A stretch of 64,000 nt of DNA from assembly GCA_023388355.1 (NCBI GenBank), contig JAEWGI010000063.1:1-64000 (forward strand), in the 5' to 3' direction. Source of the stretch: Pseudomonadota bacterium (lineage in GTDB: Bacteria > Pseudomonadota > Gammaproteobacteria > Xanthomonadales > Xanthomonadaceae). Positions 31,509 to 40,500 of the stretch are shown in pieces; the first letter of the stretch is position 1; every line of letters begins with the position of its first letter. A program made the translations under genes and the position numbers. The notes under the pieces are model-generated. The model saw only the letters and a program-made list of their open reading frames with translations, made no database searches and was not told the DNA's origin.

Positions 31509-31757
31509 ATGACCGACACTCCGCCCGACCGCCTGTCCAACGATCCCCGCAGCCCGCACTACGACGAGGCTTCGCTCGAACGCGGCATCGGCATCCGCTT
31601 CAAGGGCGTGGAGCGACGCGACGTCGAGGAGTACTGCATCAGCGAGGGCTGGATCCGGGTTGCCGCCGGCAAGGCGCTCGACCGCCGCGGCCAGCCGCTG
31701 ACGATCAGGCTCAAGGGCGAAGTGGAAGCCTGGTACATGCTGCCGCAACCTGAATAG
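31509..31757 (+). CDS. DUF3297 protein
   Basis: The 82-residue protein matches DUF3297 over its whole length: PPDRLSNDPRSPHYDEASLERGIGIRFKGVE, VEEYCISEGWIRVAAGKALDR and PLTIRLKGEVEAWY. The family is small, soluble and of unknown function, common in proteobacteria. It lies 43 bases after DUF4031. Confidence 0.9.
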   Translation: MTDTPPDRLSNDPRSPHYDEASLERGIGIRFKGVERRDVEEYCISEGWIRVAAGKALDRRGQPLTIRLKGEVEAWYMLPQPE

Positions 31758-31878
31758 GCGCATCGCGCCCGGCATGCGCAGCCGCGCACTCACGGGACGC
31801 CGCCGCGATGGAGAGCGGGTGGGCGGTGACGACGGGAGGTGGCAAACTCGCCGCATGCCCGAATGCAGGAGTGGCACC

Positions 31879-32346
31879 GTGTCCGGATTCGACCTGAGCC
31901 CGCCCGATCCCGACCAGCGCGCGACGCTGGAAGCAGGACTGGACGAGGCCGAGCGCCGCGTGCTGCTCGCGCATGGCACCGAGGCGCCATTCTGTGGCGC
32001 GTTCCTCGACAACAAGCGCGAAGGCGTCTACACCTGCCGGCTGTGCGGCCTGCCGCTGTTCCGCTCCGGCGCCAAGTTCGATTCGGGTACCGGCTGGCCG
32101 AGCTTCTTCGCGCCCTATGCGGCCGACCACGTCCGCTACGTGCGCGACAGCAGCCACGGCATGCTGCGCACCGAGGAAGTCTGCGCGCGCTGCGGCAGCC
32201 ACCTGGGCCACGTGTTCCCGGACGGCCCGCCGCCCACCGGCGAGCGCCATTGCCTGAATTCGGTCTCGCTCGGGTTCACGCCCATCGGCGAGCCCCTGCC
32301 CGATCCGCTCGGCCGCGGCGGCGCCGACGCCGCGGCGGTGGACTGA
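31879..32346 (+). CDS. msrB: Peptide methionine-(R)-sulfoxide reductase B
   Basis: MsrB repairs the R-form of methionine sulfoxide in oxidised proteins. The 155-residue protein starts with GTG at 31879, seven bases after AGGAG; an in-frame ATG at 31855 lacks a site. Zinc is held by two CxxC pairs (Cys53/Cys56, Cys102/Cys105). The catalytic Cys125 lies in RHCLNSVSL. The substrate-binding block FDSGTGWPSFF is intact. No MsrA domain is fused or adjacent. Confidence 0.95.
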   Translation: MSGFDLSPPDPDQRATLEAGLDEAERRVLLAHGTEAPFCGAFLDNKREGVYTCRLCGLPLFRSGAKFDSGTGWPSFFAPYAADHVRYVRDSSHGMLRTEEVCARCGSHLGHVFPDGPPPTGERHCLNSVSLGFTPIGEPLPDPLGRGGADAAAVD

Positions 32347-32368
32347 GCCGCACCCGGAGGATCCGAGC

Positions 32369-32758
32369 ATGCAGTATCTGCTGCTGGTCTACATCGACGA
32401 GGCGCTGCAGGAAGCGCTGCCCGAAGGTGAATACGAACGCCGCATGCGCCATTGCCTGGAGCAGGCCGACGGGCTCAAGGCCTGCGGGACGCTGCTCGGC
32501 TCACAGCAGCTGGAGCCGCCGGCCACGGCCAAATCCGTGCGTCGGCGCGACGGCCGGCTCAGCGTGGTGGATGGCCCGTTCGCGGAAACCAAGGAAATCC
32601 TGGCCGGCTTCAACCTGGTCGAGGCCGACAGCCTGGAGCACGCGCTGGAGCTGGCCGCGCGGTTTCCCTGGGCCGAGACCGGCTGCATCGAGGTGCGCGC
32701 GCTGCGCGACGTGGACGCGGTGCGCAGTCGCGTCGGGGCACGTCCCGCGGCGGCCTGA
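32369..32758 (+). CDS. YCII-related (DGPF) protein
   Basis: The 129-residue protein starts at ATG 32369 behind CGGAGG, 22 bases after msrB. It has the YCII/DGPF pattern MQYLLLVYIDEA, the signature VDGPFAETKEILAGF and ALELAARFPWAETGCIEVR. Proteins of this kind often sit with an ECF sigma factor of the ECF41/SigJ type, but none is present here. Function is unknown; the fold is a ferredoxin-like dimer. Confidence 0.88.
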   Translation: MQYLLLVYIDEALQEALPEGEYERRMRHCLEQADGLKACGTLLGSQQLEPPATAKSVRRRDGRLSVVDGPFAETKEILAGFNLVEADSLEHALELAARFPWAETGCIEVRALRDVDAVRSRVGARPAAA

Positions 32759-32769
32759 GCCGACTGCGC

Positions 32770-33879
32770 TCAGAATCGCGCGTCGATGTGGGCCGGCGTC
32801 GCCGCCGCGACCCGGTTGCGCCCCTGCGACTTGGCCGCATACAGCGCGCGGTCCGCGCCCGACAGCAGGCGCGCGGCGGTGCGCGCCTGTCCCGGCGCCG
32901 CCACGTTGACGCCGATGCTCACCGTCACCCACGGCGCCACCACCGAGACCGGATGCGCCATCGCCGCCTCCTCCACGCGCCGGCACAGCTGCTCGGCGAA
33001 CCGCAGGGCCTCGACCTCGTTGCGCCCGGGCAGGACCAGCGCCAGCTCGTCGCCGCCGTAGCGCGCGGCCATGTCGGCCTCGCCGCTGGCCGATTCGGCG
33101 CAGATCCGCGCCAGCCTGCGCAGGCATTCGTCGCCGTGCAGGTGGCCGAGGGCGTCGTTGAGTTGCTTGAAGCAGTCGGCGTCGACCAGCAGCAGCGCCA
33201 GCGGCCCGCGCCAGTCGGCGCAGTCCCGGGCCAGGCGCTCGTCCAGGCTGCGGCGGTTGGCCAGGCCGGTCAGGCCGTCGACGGTCGACAGTTCGCGCAG
33301 CTTGCGGTTGGCCGCCTCCAGCTCCGCGACCACCCGCGCCAGGTGGATCGCGCCGGCCACCTGGTGCGCCACCGCGTCGAACATGGCGCAGCTTTCGGGG
33401 GTGAAGAAATCCTCGTGGGTGCTCTCGATGTTGAGCACGCCGTGCAGGCGCCCGTGGTGGCGGATCGGCACCACGTACTCCGAGCGCACGCTGGGATTGC
33501 CCATCACGTAATCGGGGTCGGTGGAGACGTCGGCGATCAGCTGCGGCCGACCGCTGCGCGCGCAGCGCCCGGCGACGCCCATCGACACGTCCCAGATCGC
33601 CACGTCGATTTCGGACAGCGGGATGTCGCCGGCCCAGACCTCCTTGACGAAGCGGGTGCCCGCGTCGTCGAGCAGGACGATGCTGGCGATCGGCACGGGC
33701 ATCCGCTGCGCCACGCAGTCGACGATCCGCTGCAACACCTGGTCCAGGCCTTCGGCCTGCAGCGCCTCGCGCGAGACCTGGGCCAGGACCTCGGACAGCC
33801 TCACCTCACCCGTGGGCAGGGCCGGTCCGGACGCGTCCGCGCCTGCTGAACCCGCCGCCCCACCACGCACATCGCGCAT
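32770..33879 (-). CDS. GAF-GGDEF protein, possible diguanylate cyclase with GGDEL motif
   Basis: The 369-residue cytoplasmic protein starts at the ATG at 33879-33877 behind GGAGGTGG. A GAF sensor domain spans about 35-185, a short coiled linker (VVAELEAANRKLRELS) follows, and a GGDEF domain runs from about 200 to 365. The active-site loop reads YGGDEL (274-279): the last Phe of GGDEF is Leu. The acidic pair Asp277/Glu278 and the metal-site DAD at 233-235 are kept. The RxxD inhibitory site is absent (GxxD). It may be active or a degenerate GTP sensor. Confidence 0.9.
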   Translation of the reverse strand: MRDVRGGAAGSAGADASGPALPTGEVRLSEVLAQVSREALQAEGLDQVLQRIVDCVAQRMPVPIASIVLLDDAGTRFVKEVWAGDIPLSEIDVAIWDVSMGVAGRCARSGRPQLIADVSTDPDYVMGNPSVRSEYVVPIRHHGRLHGVLNIESTHEDFFTPESCAMFDAVAHQVAGAIHLARVVAELEAANRKLRELSTVDGLTGLANRRSLDERLARDCADWRGPLALLLVDADCFKQLNDALGHLHGDECLRRLARICAESASGEADMAARYGGDELALVLPGRNEVEALRFAEQLCRRVEEAAMAHPVSVVAPWVTVSIGVNVAAPGQARTAARLLSGADRALYAAKSQGRNRVAAATPAHIDARF

Positions 33880-33954
33880 CGATCCACCTCCGCACACGCC
33901 GCAGTGTAGCTTGGCGCGATGCGGCGTCCGCAAACCCGGTCACGAACGCAACGA

Positions 33955-35922
33955 TCACTTGCCCGTCGCGCCGCCCAGGTGTTCCGCCAGGAACGCCAGC
34001 AGCTGCGCGTAGTAGCGGCGGTTGTGTTCCTCCCTACGGAAGCCGTGGCCTTCGCTGTCGATGTACAGCGTCTGCACCGGCACGCCCGCCGCCTCCAGCG
34101 CGCACTGCATGCGTTTGCTCTGCGAAATCGGCGCGACGGTGTCGGCGCCGCCGGCGGCGAGGAACACCGGCACCTTGATCCGTTCGGCCAGGTTGACCGG
34201 CGAACGGGCGGCGAGGGTGTCGCGTTCGCCCATCCAGTCTTCGACCCAGTTGCGCAGCCAGCTGGCCCTGCGCGCGCGGTCGGCGTGCCAGGCGGGCAGG
34301 TCGTAGACGCCGACGTAGCCGGCCGCGCAGCGGTACAGGTCCGGCTCCCTGGCCACGCCCATCAGCGCCGCATAGCCACCGTAGCTGGCGCCGGCGATGC
34401 AGATGCGCTTCGGATCGGCGATGCCTTCGTCGATCGCCCAGCGGGTGGCGTCGGTGAGGTCGTCCTGCATCGCGGCGCCCCACTCATGCGCGCCCAGGTT
34501 GCGATAGCGGATACCGTAGTTGCCCGAGCCGCGGAAGTTCAGGCGCAGCACGGCATAGCCGGCGGCCGCGAGCACCTGGGTGTCGACGTCGAAGTACCAG
34601 GCATCGTATCGATCGATGGGGCCGCCGTGCACCAGCACCACCAGCGGCAGCGGGCCGGCCGCGGCGCCCTGTGGCCGGGTGAGGTAGCCGTGCAGCTGCA
34701 GCCCGTCGCGCGCCTTGAGCTGGACCTTGCCGGTCGCCGCGATCTGCCCCGGCGTCAGCCAGTCCATGCGCGCGAACACGTTGTCGGCTGTCTTCGCCTC
34801 GGCATCGAACAGCAGGTACTGGCCCGGGTCGCGATCGCTGTGCGTATGCACCAGCGCCAGCCGGCCGTCGGCGGTCATCGAGGTGATCGCCACGCCGGAA
34901 CCCTGGAACGCGCGTTCCAGCATCCGGTAGCGCCGCGCCATCGGCGAGGCTTCGTCGAAGAAGCGCAGGCGCACGCCGTCGTCCGTGTAGCGCGCGCCCA
35001 CCGGCGTGCGCCCGTCGGTGTCGTAGATGATCTGGTCCGGATCGGCCACCGGGTCCTGCAGCAGCACGGTGCGCGCGAGGCTGCGCATGTCCCAGGCCTC
35101 GATCACGTCCGGTCCGTCGCGCGTGGTGACCCGTACGTAGGCGGTCACGCCGTCGGCGGCCATGCCCAGCGCATGGGCGATGAAGCCGCTGTCCCTGGAA
35201 TGGTTGACCATCCGCCAGCGGGCGTCGGCGCCCTCTCGGTAGTACAGGAGGCCGTAGTTCTCCGTGTCCAGGCCATCGGCGAAGCGCGCCACGCCGCTCG
35301 GGTCGACGATGAAGTCGGCGCGGGGCAGCGGCGGCGAAGCGACGGCCACGCGCCGGCCGGAGCGCAGGTTCAGGCGCTCGAGCTGCGCCTTGGGCTCGGA
35401 GCCCGGCAGCGCGGTGGCGATCAGGATCACGCCCGGCTCGTCGGTCACGGGATCGATGACGGTGGCGTGCTCGCGCGGCGCCGAGATCACGTGCTGGACG
35501 ATGCCCGCGTCCGGCGCACGCCCGACCAGGCGCCTGACCTTGCCGTCGAGTTCGAGCACGTGCACCTCGCCGGTCGAGTACAGCGGGTCCTTGCTGCCGA
35601 AGCTCTGGGCCATGGCGATCACCACGTGCTCGTTGCCGGACCACCAGAAGTCCAGGACTTCCGAATCGGCAACGCCCGCGCCGCCGCTGACGATCTTCCT
35701 GCTGGCGCGGTCGAGCACCACCAGCACGGTCTTGTCTTCCATCGGCACGGTGGCCGCGAAGTGGCGCCCGTCGGGAGATATCTTCACGGTCTCGAAGCGG
35801 TCGCGCTTGACCCAGCCGTCGAGGTCGACCTGCGCCTGCGCCGGCCCGCACGCCAGCGCGATCGTTGCCACCACGGCCGCGGCCGCCAGCCGCCACGCGG
35901 CCGACACATTCCCTGCCTGCAT
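33955..35922 (-). CDS. Secreted S9-family (prolyl oligopeptidase-like) peptidase
   Basis: The 655-residue precursor starts at the ATG at 35922-35920 behind GGGGGAAAGGA and has a signal peptide ending at AQAQ (about residue 31). The N-terminal 390 residues have beta-propeller-like repeats. The C-terminal alpha/beta hydrolase domain carries the triad Ser513 (GASYGGYA), Asp594 (GGADTVAP) and His626 (SEGHGF). The subfamily is close to acylaminoacyl-/dipeptidyl-peptidases found in several copies in Xanthomonadaceae. It is likely periplasmic or exported and degrades oligopeptides. Confidence 0.92.
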   Translation of the reverse strand: MQAGNVSAAWRLAAAAVVATIALACGPAQAQVDLDGWVKRDRFETVKISPDGRHFAATVPMEDKTVLVVLDRASRKIVSGGAGVADSEVLDFWWSGNEHVVIAMAQSFGSKDPLYSTGEVHVLELDGKVRRLVGRAPDAGIVQHVISAPREHATVIDPVTDEPGVILIATALPGSEPKAQLERLNLRSGRRVAVASPPLPRADFIVDPSGVARFADGLDTENYGLLYYREGADARWRMVNHSRDSGFIAHALGMAADGVTAYVRVTTRDGPDVIEAWDMRSLARTVLLQDPVADPDQIIYDTDGRTPVGARYTDDGVRLRFFDEASPMARRYRMLERAFQGSGVAITSMTADGRLALVHTHSDRDPGQYLLFDAEAKTADNVFARMDWLTPGQIAATGKVQLKARDGLQLHGYLTRPQGAAAGPLPLVVLVHGGPIDRYDAWYFDVDTQVLAAAGYAVLRLNFRGSGNYGIRYRNLGAHEWGAAMQDDLTDATRWAIDEGIADPKRICIAGASYGGYAALMGVAREPDLYRCAAGYVGVYDLPAWHADRARRASWLRNWVEDWMGERDTLAARSPVNLAERIKVPVFLAAGGADTVAPISQSKRMQCALEAAGVPVQTLYIDSEGHGFRREEHNRRYYAQLLAFLAEHLGGATGK

Positions 35923-36004
35923 ATCCTTTCCCCCGGACGCACCCCGCGCCCATCCCCGGGGCGATCCTAGCGCGCCGAACCCGCGCCGGTCACGCGGCGC
36001 GGCG

Positions 36005-39000
36005 TCAGGGCACCACGAACACCACCGCGGTCCGGGCCGGCACTCGGAAACGGCCTTCGGCCGGGTCGTAGCCGGCGCTGGCGGCGCGGCGGTCCGCGGC
36101 GTCGCGGGCGAGGTGCACCGGATGCAGGCGGTAGTCCTTGCCGGCTTCGACCGGCACCGCGATGCTGTGCTCGCGCCGGTCGACGTTGATCAGGTAGACC
36201 AGGTCGCGGAAGCCCGCGCCCGGGTAGCCGCGTCCATCCAGGTGCGCCATCACCACGGTCGGCTCCTGCGCACTGCCGGTGTTGTGGAAGCGCAGGCGCT
36301 GGCCGATCTCGTCGGCGCTGCGCATCCGGAACAGGCTGGACGAGGCGCGGATGCGCACCAGGTCGCGGAACGCGTCGCGGGTCCAGCGGATGTCCGCGGG
36401 CATCGGCACGATTCCCTGGTCGGCCAGCAGCGGCGCCATCACCGGCCAGTTGTCGCCGTTGTCGGACTGCATCGGCAGGCCGACGCCGAAGTTGTTGCTG
36501 CGGTAGGTCCAGTCGACGGCGTTGAACCAGTCGCCGCTGTCGTAGCTGTTGCGGTCCAGCGACTTGCTGCGCAGCGTGTCGATGCCGGCATGGAAGTAGG
36601 CCACGCCCTGGCTGAAGGCGGTGAGCGCCGCGCCCAGCACCTGCACCCGCGCGCGATCCTCGCGGCTGGTCGTGCGCGGCAGCTTGTAGACGTTGGTGTC
36701 GAACAGGGTCGGGTTGTCGTGGTTGTCGACGTAGTTCACCACCTCCTGCGGATCGACCACGTAGCCGGCCGGCTGTCCGTTGTAGTCGAGCTGCTCGAGC
36801 CGGAGCACCTCGTCCCAGTGGGTCTGCAGCGGATAGCTGCGGATCGACCCCGCCAGGCCGACCCGGATCATGTCCGCCGACCACATCAGGGCGCTGCGCG
36901 GGTGGTTGCCGCCGCTGCCGTTGTCGTCGTAGTGCAGGCCGTTGAGCCAGCCCTGGCCGCGCAGCAGGTCCTGGCCGCTGTCGAAGCCGGAGCCACCGCG
37001 CGCATGGTCGCGGGCGCGATCGCTGAAGGTGCCGATGCCGCTGCCGTTGAGCGAGAGCTGCGAGGCCTGCTCGAAGCGCGCGCCGTTGGCGACCTCGCCG
37101 AAGTTCCAGCCCTCGCCGATCAGCTGCACCGGACGGCCCACGGCTGCGTTCACCTCGTCCTGCAGCCGCTCCATCACCGCGCGCGGCTGGTGGCCCATCA
37201 GGTCGAAGCGGAACGAATCGACGTGGTACTGCGTGGCCCACAGCTTCACCGAGTCGATCATGAGCTTGCCCATCATCAGGTGCTCGGTGGCGGTGTTCTC
37301 GCAGCAGGTGGAGCGCTCAATGCGGCCTTCGCCGTCGAGACGGTGGTAGTAGCCGGGGACGATGCGGTCGAGCACCGACTTCGGGTCCTGGCCCGAGGCG
37401 CTGGTGTGGTTGTAGACCACGTCCATGCCCACGCGCAGGCCGGCCCCGTGCAGCGCCATCACCATCGCCCGGAACTCGCGCACGCGCGCGGCGCCGTCGT
37501 CGGCATCGCTGGCGTAGCTGCCCTCGGGCGCGTTGAAGTGCCAGGGGTCGTAGCCCCAGTTGAAGCAGTCGCTGCCGCGGGTGGCGGCGACTGCGGCCTG
37601 CTGCGCGTCGGAGTCTGGTGCGACGTCCGGCACCTGCGGCGTCACGCAGCCGTCTTCAGGCACGCTGGCGAAGTCGAAGGCCGGCAGCAGGTGGACGTCG
37701 GTCAGCCCCGCCTCGGACAGCGCGCGCAGGTGGCGCATGCCGTCGCTCTTGGGCTGGGCGAAGGCGAGGTACTTGCCGCGCAGCGGCGCGCGCACGCTGG
37801 CGTCGTTGATCGAGAAGTCGCGCACGTGCAGCTCGTAGATCGACATGTCCTCCTGCGCGCGCACCACCTCCGGCGTGCGGTCGCGCGCCCATCCCGATGG
37901 CGCGAGCCTCGGCGAGGACAGGTCCTCGATGTAGCTGCGCCGCGAATCGGCGTCGAGGCTGATCGAGTACGGGTCGGTGACCAGGTTGCGCACCAGGCCC
38001 ACGCCGCGCACGAACACCTGCACCGCATAGCGGTAGTGGTCGCCGGCGCGCAGGTCGCCGCGGGCGGCGGTCCAGCTGCCGGTGGCCGGGTCGAAGTCCA
38101 TCTCCGCCAGCACCGGCGTGCCGGCGCGACCGCGGTAGCCGCACAGCCAGACGCGCTGCGCGGTGGGCGCCCACAGCCGGAACTTCGCCTGGCCGCGATG
38201 GAGGCGCACGCCGAGGTCGTCGAGGCCGGCGGCGGCGGCGTAGCGCGCATCGAGGTAGCCGGGCAGTTGCGCGGTGGTGGCCGACAGCACGCGTCCCTGT
38301 CCGTCTTCCTGCACCAGCACCAGCTGGCGGCGCACCAGCGCGGCCAGCAGCGCCTCGTCGGCCGGATCGACCGAAAGCACGGCACCGGCGCCGACCCAAC
38401 GGAAGCGATCGGCGACCTCGGCGGGCACGCCCTGCGCCACCGACAGCGCCAGCGCACCGTCGGCGCCGGCGACAGCCGCACCCCGGCGCGCGACGATGCG
38501 CCCTTCGGCCGAATGGTGGAGACGGAACCGGCCCGTGGTGTCGGTACGCGGCCACTGCAGCAGCCGCTGCGACAGCCACACCGCGCGCGCGTCCGTGGTC
38601 GAGGCACGGCCCAGGTCCGGCGGCGCGGTGAACACGCGCGGCTCCTGCTGCACCAGCCAGGCATCGCCGCTGCGGCCGCTCACCTGCAGTGCGGCGAAGC
38701 TGATGCGGATGTCGGCGTTCCAGCCATCCTTGTTGTCGACCCCGCCGTCCGGATTGGACGGCATGCCGTGCAGCACCAGGTCCACATGGCTGCGCGCGGC
38801 ATCGCCCTGCGGGTTGAGCACCGGCAGGTCGAAGGCCACTTCGGAGCCGTCCTGCGATGCGGTGTAGTTCGGCATCGCCGACAGCGGCACGGGGTTGTTC
38901 CAGTCGCCCAGCGTCAGGTCCGGCAGGCGCGAGGCATCGATGCCGCTGCCGTCCCACAGGTGCAGGCCCCAGTGCGCATAGGCATTGTCGTAGCGGCGGT

Positions 39001-39607
39001 AGTGCACGCGCACGGTGTCGACGTCGGGGGTGGCGGCGAGCGGATTGCTGCGATACACCGTCGCGTCGCCAGAACGCAGCCAGAACGCTTCGCCATCGGC
39101 GAACCGCCAGCTGCGATCGACGCCCGGATCGCCGCCCTGCCCCGGCGGATGCACGATGAAGCCGAAGCCCGCGGCGGCCGGATGGGTGAAGGCGGCGGCC
39201 TGGACGTCGAAGTACGCACCGTAGGCATCCACGCCCGAACGCGGCAGCGGAGCGTCCCAGGTCACGCCGGGGTAGTCGGCGAGGTAGCGGCCGTCGACGT
39301 CGACCTGCCAGACGTGCAGGCCCCAGCTGTCGTAGGCGCCATCGGGCCGGTTGTAGTGCACGCGCACGCTGCGGGCACCGGCGCCGGGCGCAGCCGGCGC
39401 GGGCACCAGGACGGTGGCGTGCGGCGCTTCGCAGATCGCGGCGGCGGCGGCCTCGCCCGGTGCCGGCAGCGGCGGCACCGGCTGCGACGTATCGGACGGC
39501 GGCGGCTGCGCAGCCAAGGGCTCGTCGCAGGCGGCGAGGCAGGCGAGCGCGGCGAGCAGGAACATCAGGCGCAGGGCGCGCAGGCAGGCGACGGCTGGGT
39601 CTGGCAT
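36005..39607 (-). CDS. Pullulanase-type alpha-1,6-glucosidase lipoprotein
   Basis: The 1200-residue precursor starts at the ATG at 39607-39605 (GGAG five bases before) and has a lipoprotein signal with lipobox LAAC. Two starch-binding CBM41-like modules follow (about 75-180 and 195-310, each with the pattern VRVHYxRxDxxYxxWGLHxW). Next come an N-terminal pullulanase region, a CBM48-like module ([14 protein letters not shown]) and the GH13 barrel. Signatures are [18 protein letters not shown], nucleophile Asp802 (FRFDLMGH), acid/base Glu832 (LIGEGWNFG) and Asp964 (NHDN). It should debranch starch, glycogen or pullulan at the cell surface. It is separate from the xyloglucan genes. Confidence 0.93.
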   Translation of the reverse strand: MPDPAVACLRALRLMFLLAALACLAACDEPLAAQPPPSDTSQPVPPLPAPGEAAAAAICEAPHATVLVPAPAAPGAGARSVRVHYNRPDGAYDSWGLHVWQVDVDGRYLADYPGVTWDAPLPRSGVDAYGAYFDVQAAAFTHPAAAGFGFIVHPPGQGGDPGVDRSWRFADGEAFWLRSGDATVYRSNPLAATPDVDTVRVHYRRYDNAYAHWGLHLWDGSGIDASRLPDLTLGDWNNPVPLSAMPNYTASQDGSEVAFDLPVLNPQGDAARSHVDLVLHGMPSNPDGGVDNKDGWNADIRISFAALQVSGRSGDAWLVQQEPRVFTAPPDLGRASTTDARAVWLSQRLLQWPRTDTTGRFRLHHSAEGRIVARRGAAVAGADGALALSVAQGVPAEVADRFRWVGAGAVLSVDPADEALLAALVRRQLVLVQEDGQGRVLSATTAQLPGYLDARYAAAAGLDDLGVRLHRGQAKFRLWAPTAQRVWLCGYRGRAGTPVLAEMDFDPATGSWTAARGDLRAGDHYRYAVQVFVRGVGLVRNLVTDPYSISLDADSRRSYIEDLSSPRLAPSGWARDRTPEVVRAQEDMSIYELHVRDFSINDASVRAPLRGKYLAFAQPKSDGMRHLRALSEAGLTDVHLLPAFDFASVPEDGCVTPQVPDVAPDSDAQQAAVAATRGSDCFNWGYDPWHFNAPEGSYASDADDGAARVREFRAMVMALHGAGLRVGMDVVYNHTSASGQDPKSVLDRIVPGYYHRLDGEGRIERSTCCENTATEHLMMGKLMIDSVKLWATQYHVDSFRFDLMGHQPRAVMERLQDEVNAAVGRPVQLIGEGWNFGEVANGARFEQASQLSLNGSGIGTFSDRARDHARGGSGFDSGQDLLRGQGWLNGLHYDDNGSGGNHPRSALMWSADMIRVGLAGSIRSYPLQTHWDEVLRLEQLDYNGQPAGYVVDPQEVVNYVDNHDNPTLFDTNVYKLPRTTSREDRARVQVLGAALTAFSQGVAYFHAGIDTLRSKSLDRNSYDSGDWFNAVDWTYRSNNFGVGLPMQSDNGDNWPVMAPLLADQGIVPMPADIRWTRDAFRDLVRIRASSSLFRMRSADEIGQRLRFHNTGSAQEPTVVMAHLDGRGYPGAGFRDLVYLINVDRREHSIAVPVEAGKDYRLHPVHLARDAADRRAASAGYDPAEGRFRVPARTAVVFVVP

Positions 39608-40033
39608 GTGGGCTCCGCGGGTCGGGATGTGCGGCGCGGACGGTCGCGGTCCGCGCGTCGCCGCGCTGCATCGATGCGGCCGCGTCCGACTGTGCGGCGG
39701 CGTGCAGGACACGGCAAGGCATCGCGCCGCGGATGCATACGTATTCATCTCCGGTGCGTCGTGCAGGCCGCGGGATCGGCTCGCATCGGGCGCGAGCGCC
39801 GCGCGTCCACATGCGCATCCGGCGCGCGGATCGACGCGGCTGCGCTGCGTCGCAGCATGCGTCGCCGCGGATCACGCCGCGGCTTCGGGCGTCGCGATCG
39901 GTTCGATTGCGACCGCGTGCGAAGCCCGCGCCGGCCCGCCTGCCTTCCGCACGCAGCCGGCGTGTCGATCGGACGCCCCGTGGTTCGTCGTCGAAACGTA
40001 CATTCCGCACCCGTCCACTTCCGGAGAAAGCCC
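39608..40033. other. Divergent region between the pullulanase and VOC genes
   Basis: These 426 bases hold no convincing gene. The left part is rich in GATGC-type short repeats and small palindromes such as GCGCCGCGGATGC. The right end carries GGAGAAAG seven bases before the VOC start. No promoter matched consensus well on either strand. Long frames crossing it are shadows. Confidence 0.4.
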
Positions 40034-40471
40034 ATGGTCCAGGCCGTCAACCCCTACCTCAACTTCGCCGGCAACACGCTGGAAGCCTTCGAGTTCTACC
40101 GCTCGGTGTTCGGTGGCGAGTTCCCGATGGTGCTGCGCTACCGCGATTTCCCCGGCGACATGGGCGCATCGGGCGACGCCGCCGACCGCGTCGCGCATAT
40201 CGCCCTGCCGGTGGGACCGAACATGCTCATGGGCACCGACGTGATCGGCGCCGAGGTGGCGGACTTCCGCGCCGGCAACAACAGCTTCATCGTGCTGGCA
40301 CCCGACGACGCCAACGAAGCGCGACGCCTGTTCGACGGACTGTCGGCCGGCGGCACGGTGGCCATGCCGCTGCAGGCCACCGAATGGGCCGAGCAGTACG
40401 GCATCTGCCGCGACCGCTTCGGCGTGCAGTGGATGATCAGCTACGAAGGCGCGACGCGCTTCCGCAGCTGA
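40034..40471 (+). CDS. VOC-superfamily (glyoxalase/PhnB-like) protein
   Basis: The 145-residue protein starts at ATG 40034 behind GGAGAAAG. It has the PhnB-like N-terminus MVQAVNPYLNFAGNTLEAFEFYRSVFGGE and a C-terminal half with ALEATEWAEQYG-like and DRFGVQWMISYEG patterns. The paired beta-alpha-beta-beta-beta repeats of the VOC fold are evident. The family includes glyoxalases, antibiotic-binding proteins and demethylmenaquinone-methyltransferase-like folds, so no reaction is assigned. It is convergent with the symporter gene. Confidence 0.9.
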   Translation: MVQAVNPYLNFAGNTLEAFEFYRSVFGGEFPMVLRYRDFPGDMGASGDAADRVAHIALPVGPNMLMGTDVIGAEVADFRAGNNSFIVLAPDDANEARRLFDGLSAGGTVAMPLQATEWAEQYGICRDRFGVQWMISYEGATRFRS

Positions 40472-40500
40472 TCCCCCAGGCCCGGGGTCGCCGGCGCCGG

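Noticed and set aside
32369..32758. Anti-sigma or ECF-sigma partnered regulatory system with the YCII protein
   Set aside because: No sigma factor gene lies on either side; neighbours are msrB and a GGDEF gene.
35264..40471. A plus-strand open frame of over 1700 codons crossing the S9 peptidase and pullulanase genes
   Set aside because: It is antisense to two well-supported genes and low in complexity (Arg, Ala, His, Val). Only its last 145 codons, the VOC gene from 40034, are real.
40472..40500. Intrinsic terminator between the VOC and symporter genes
   Set aside because: GCCGGCGCCGGC is self-complementary, but the gap is only 29 bases and there is no T-run.
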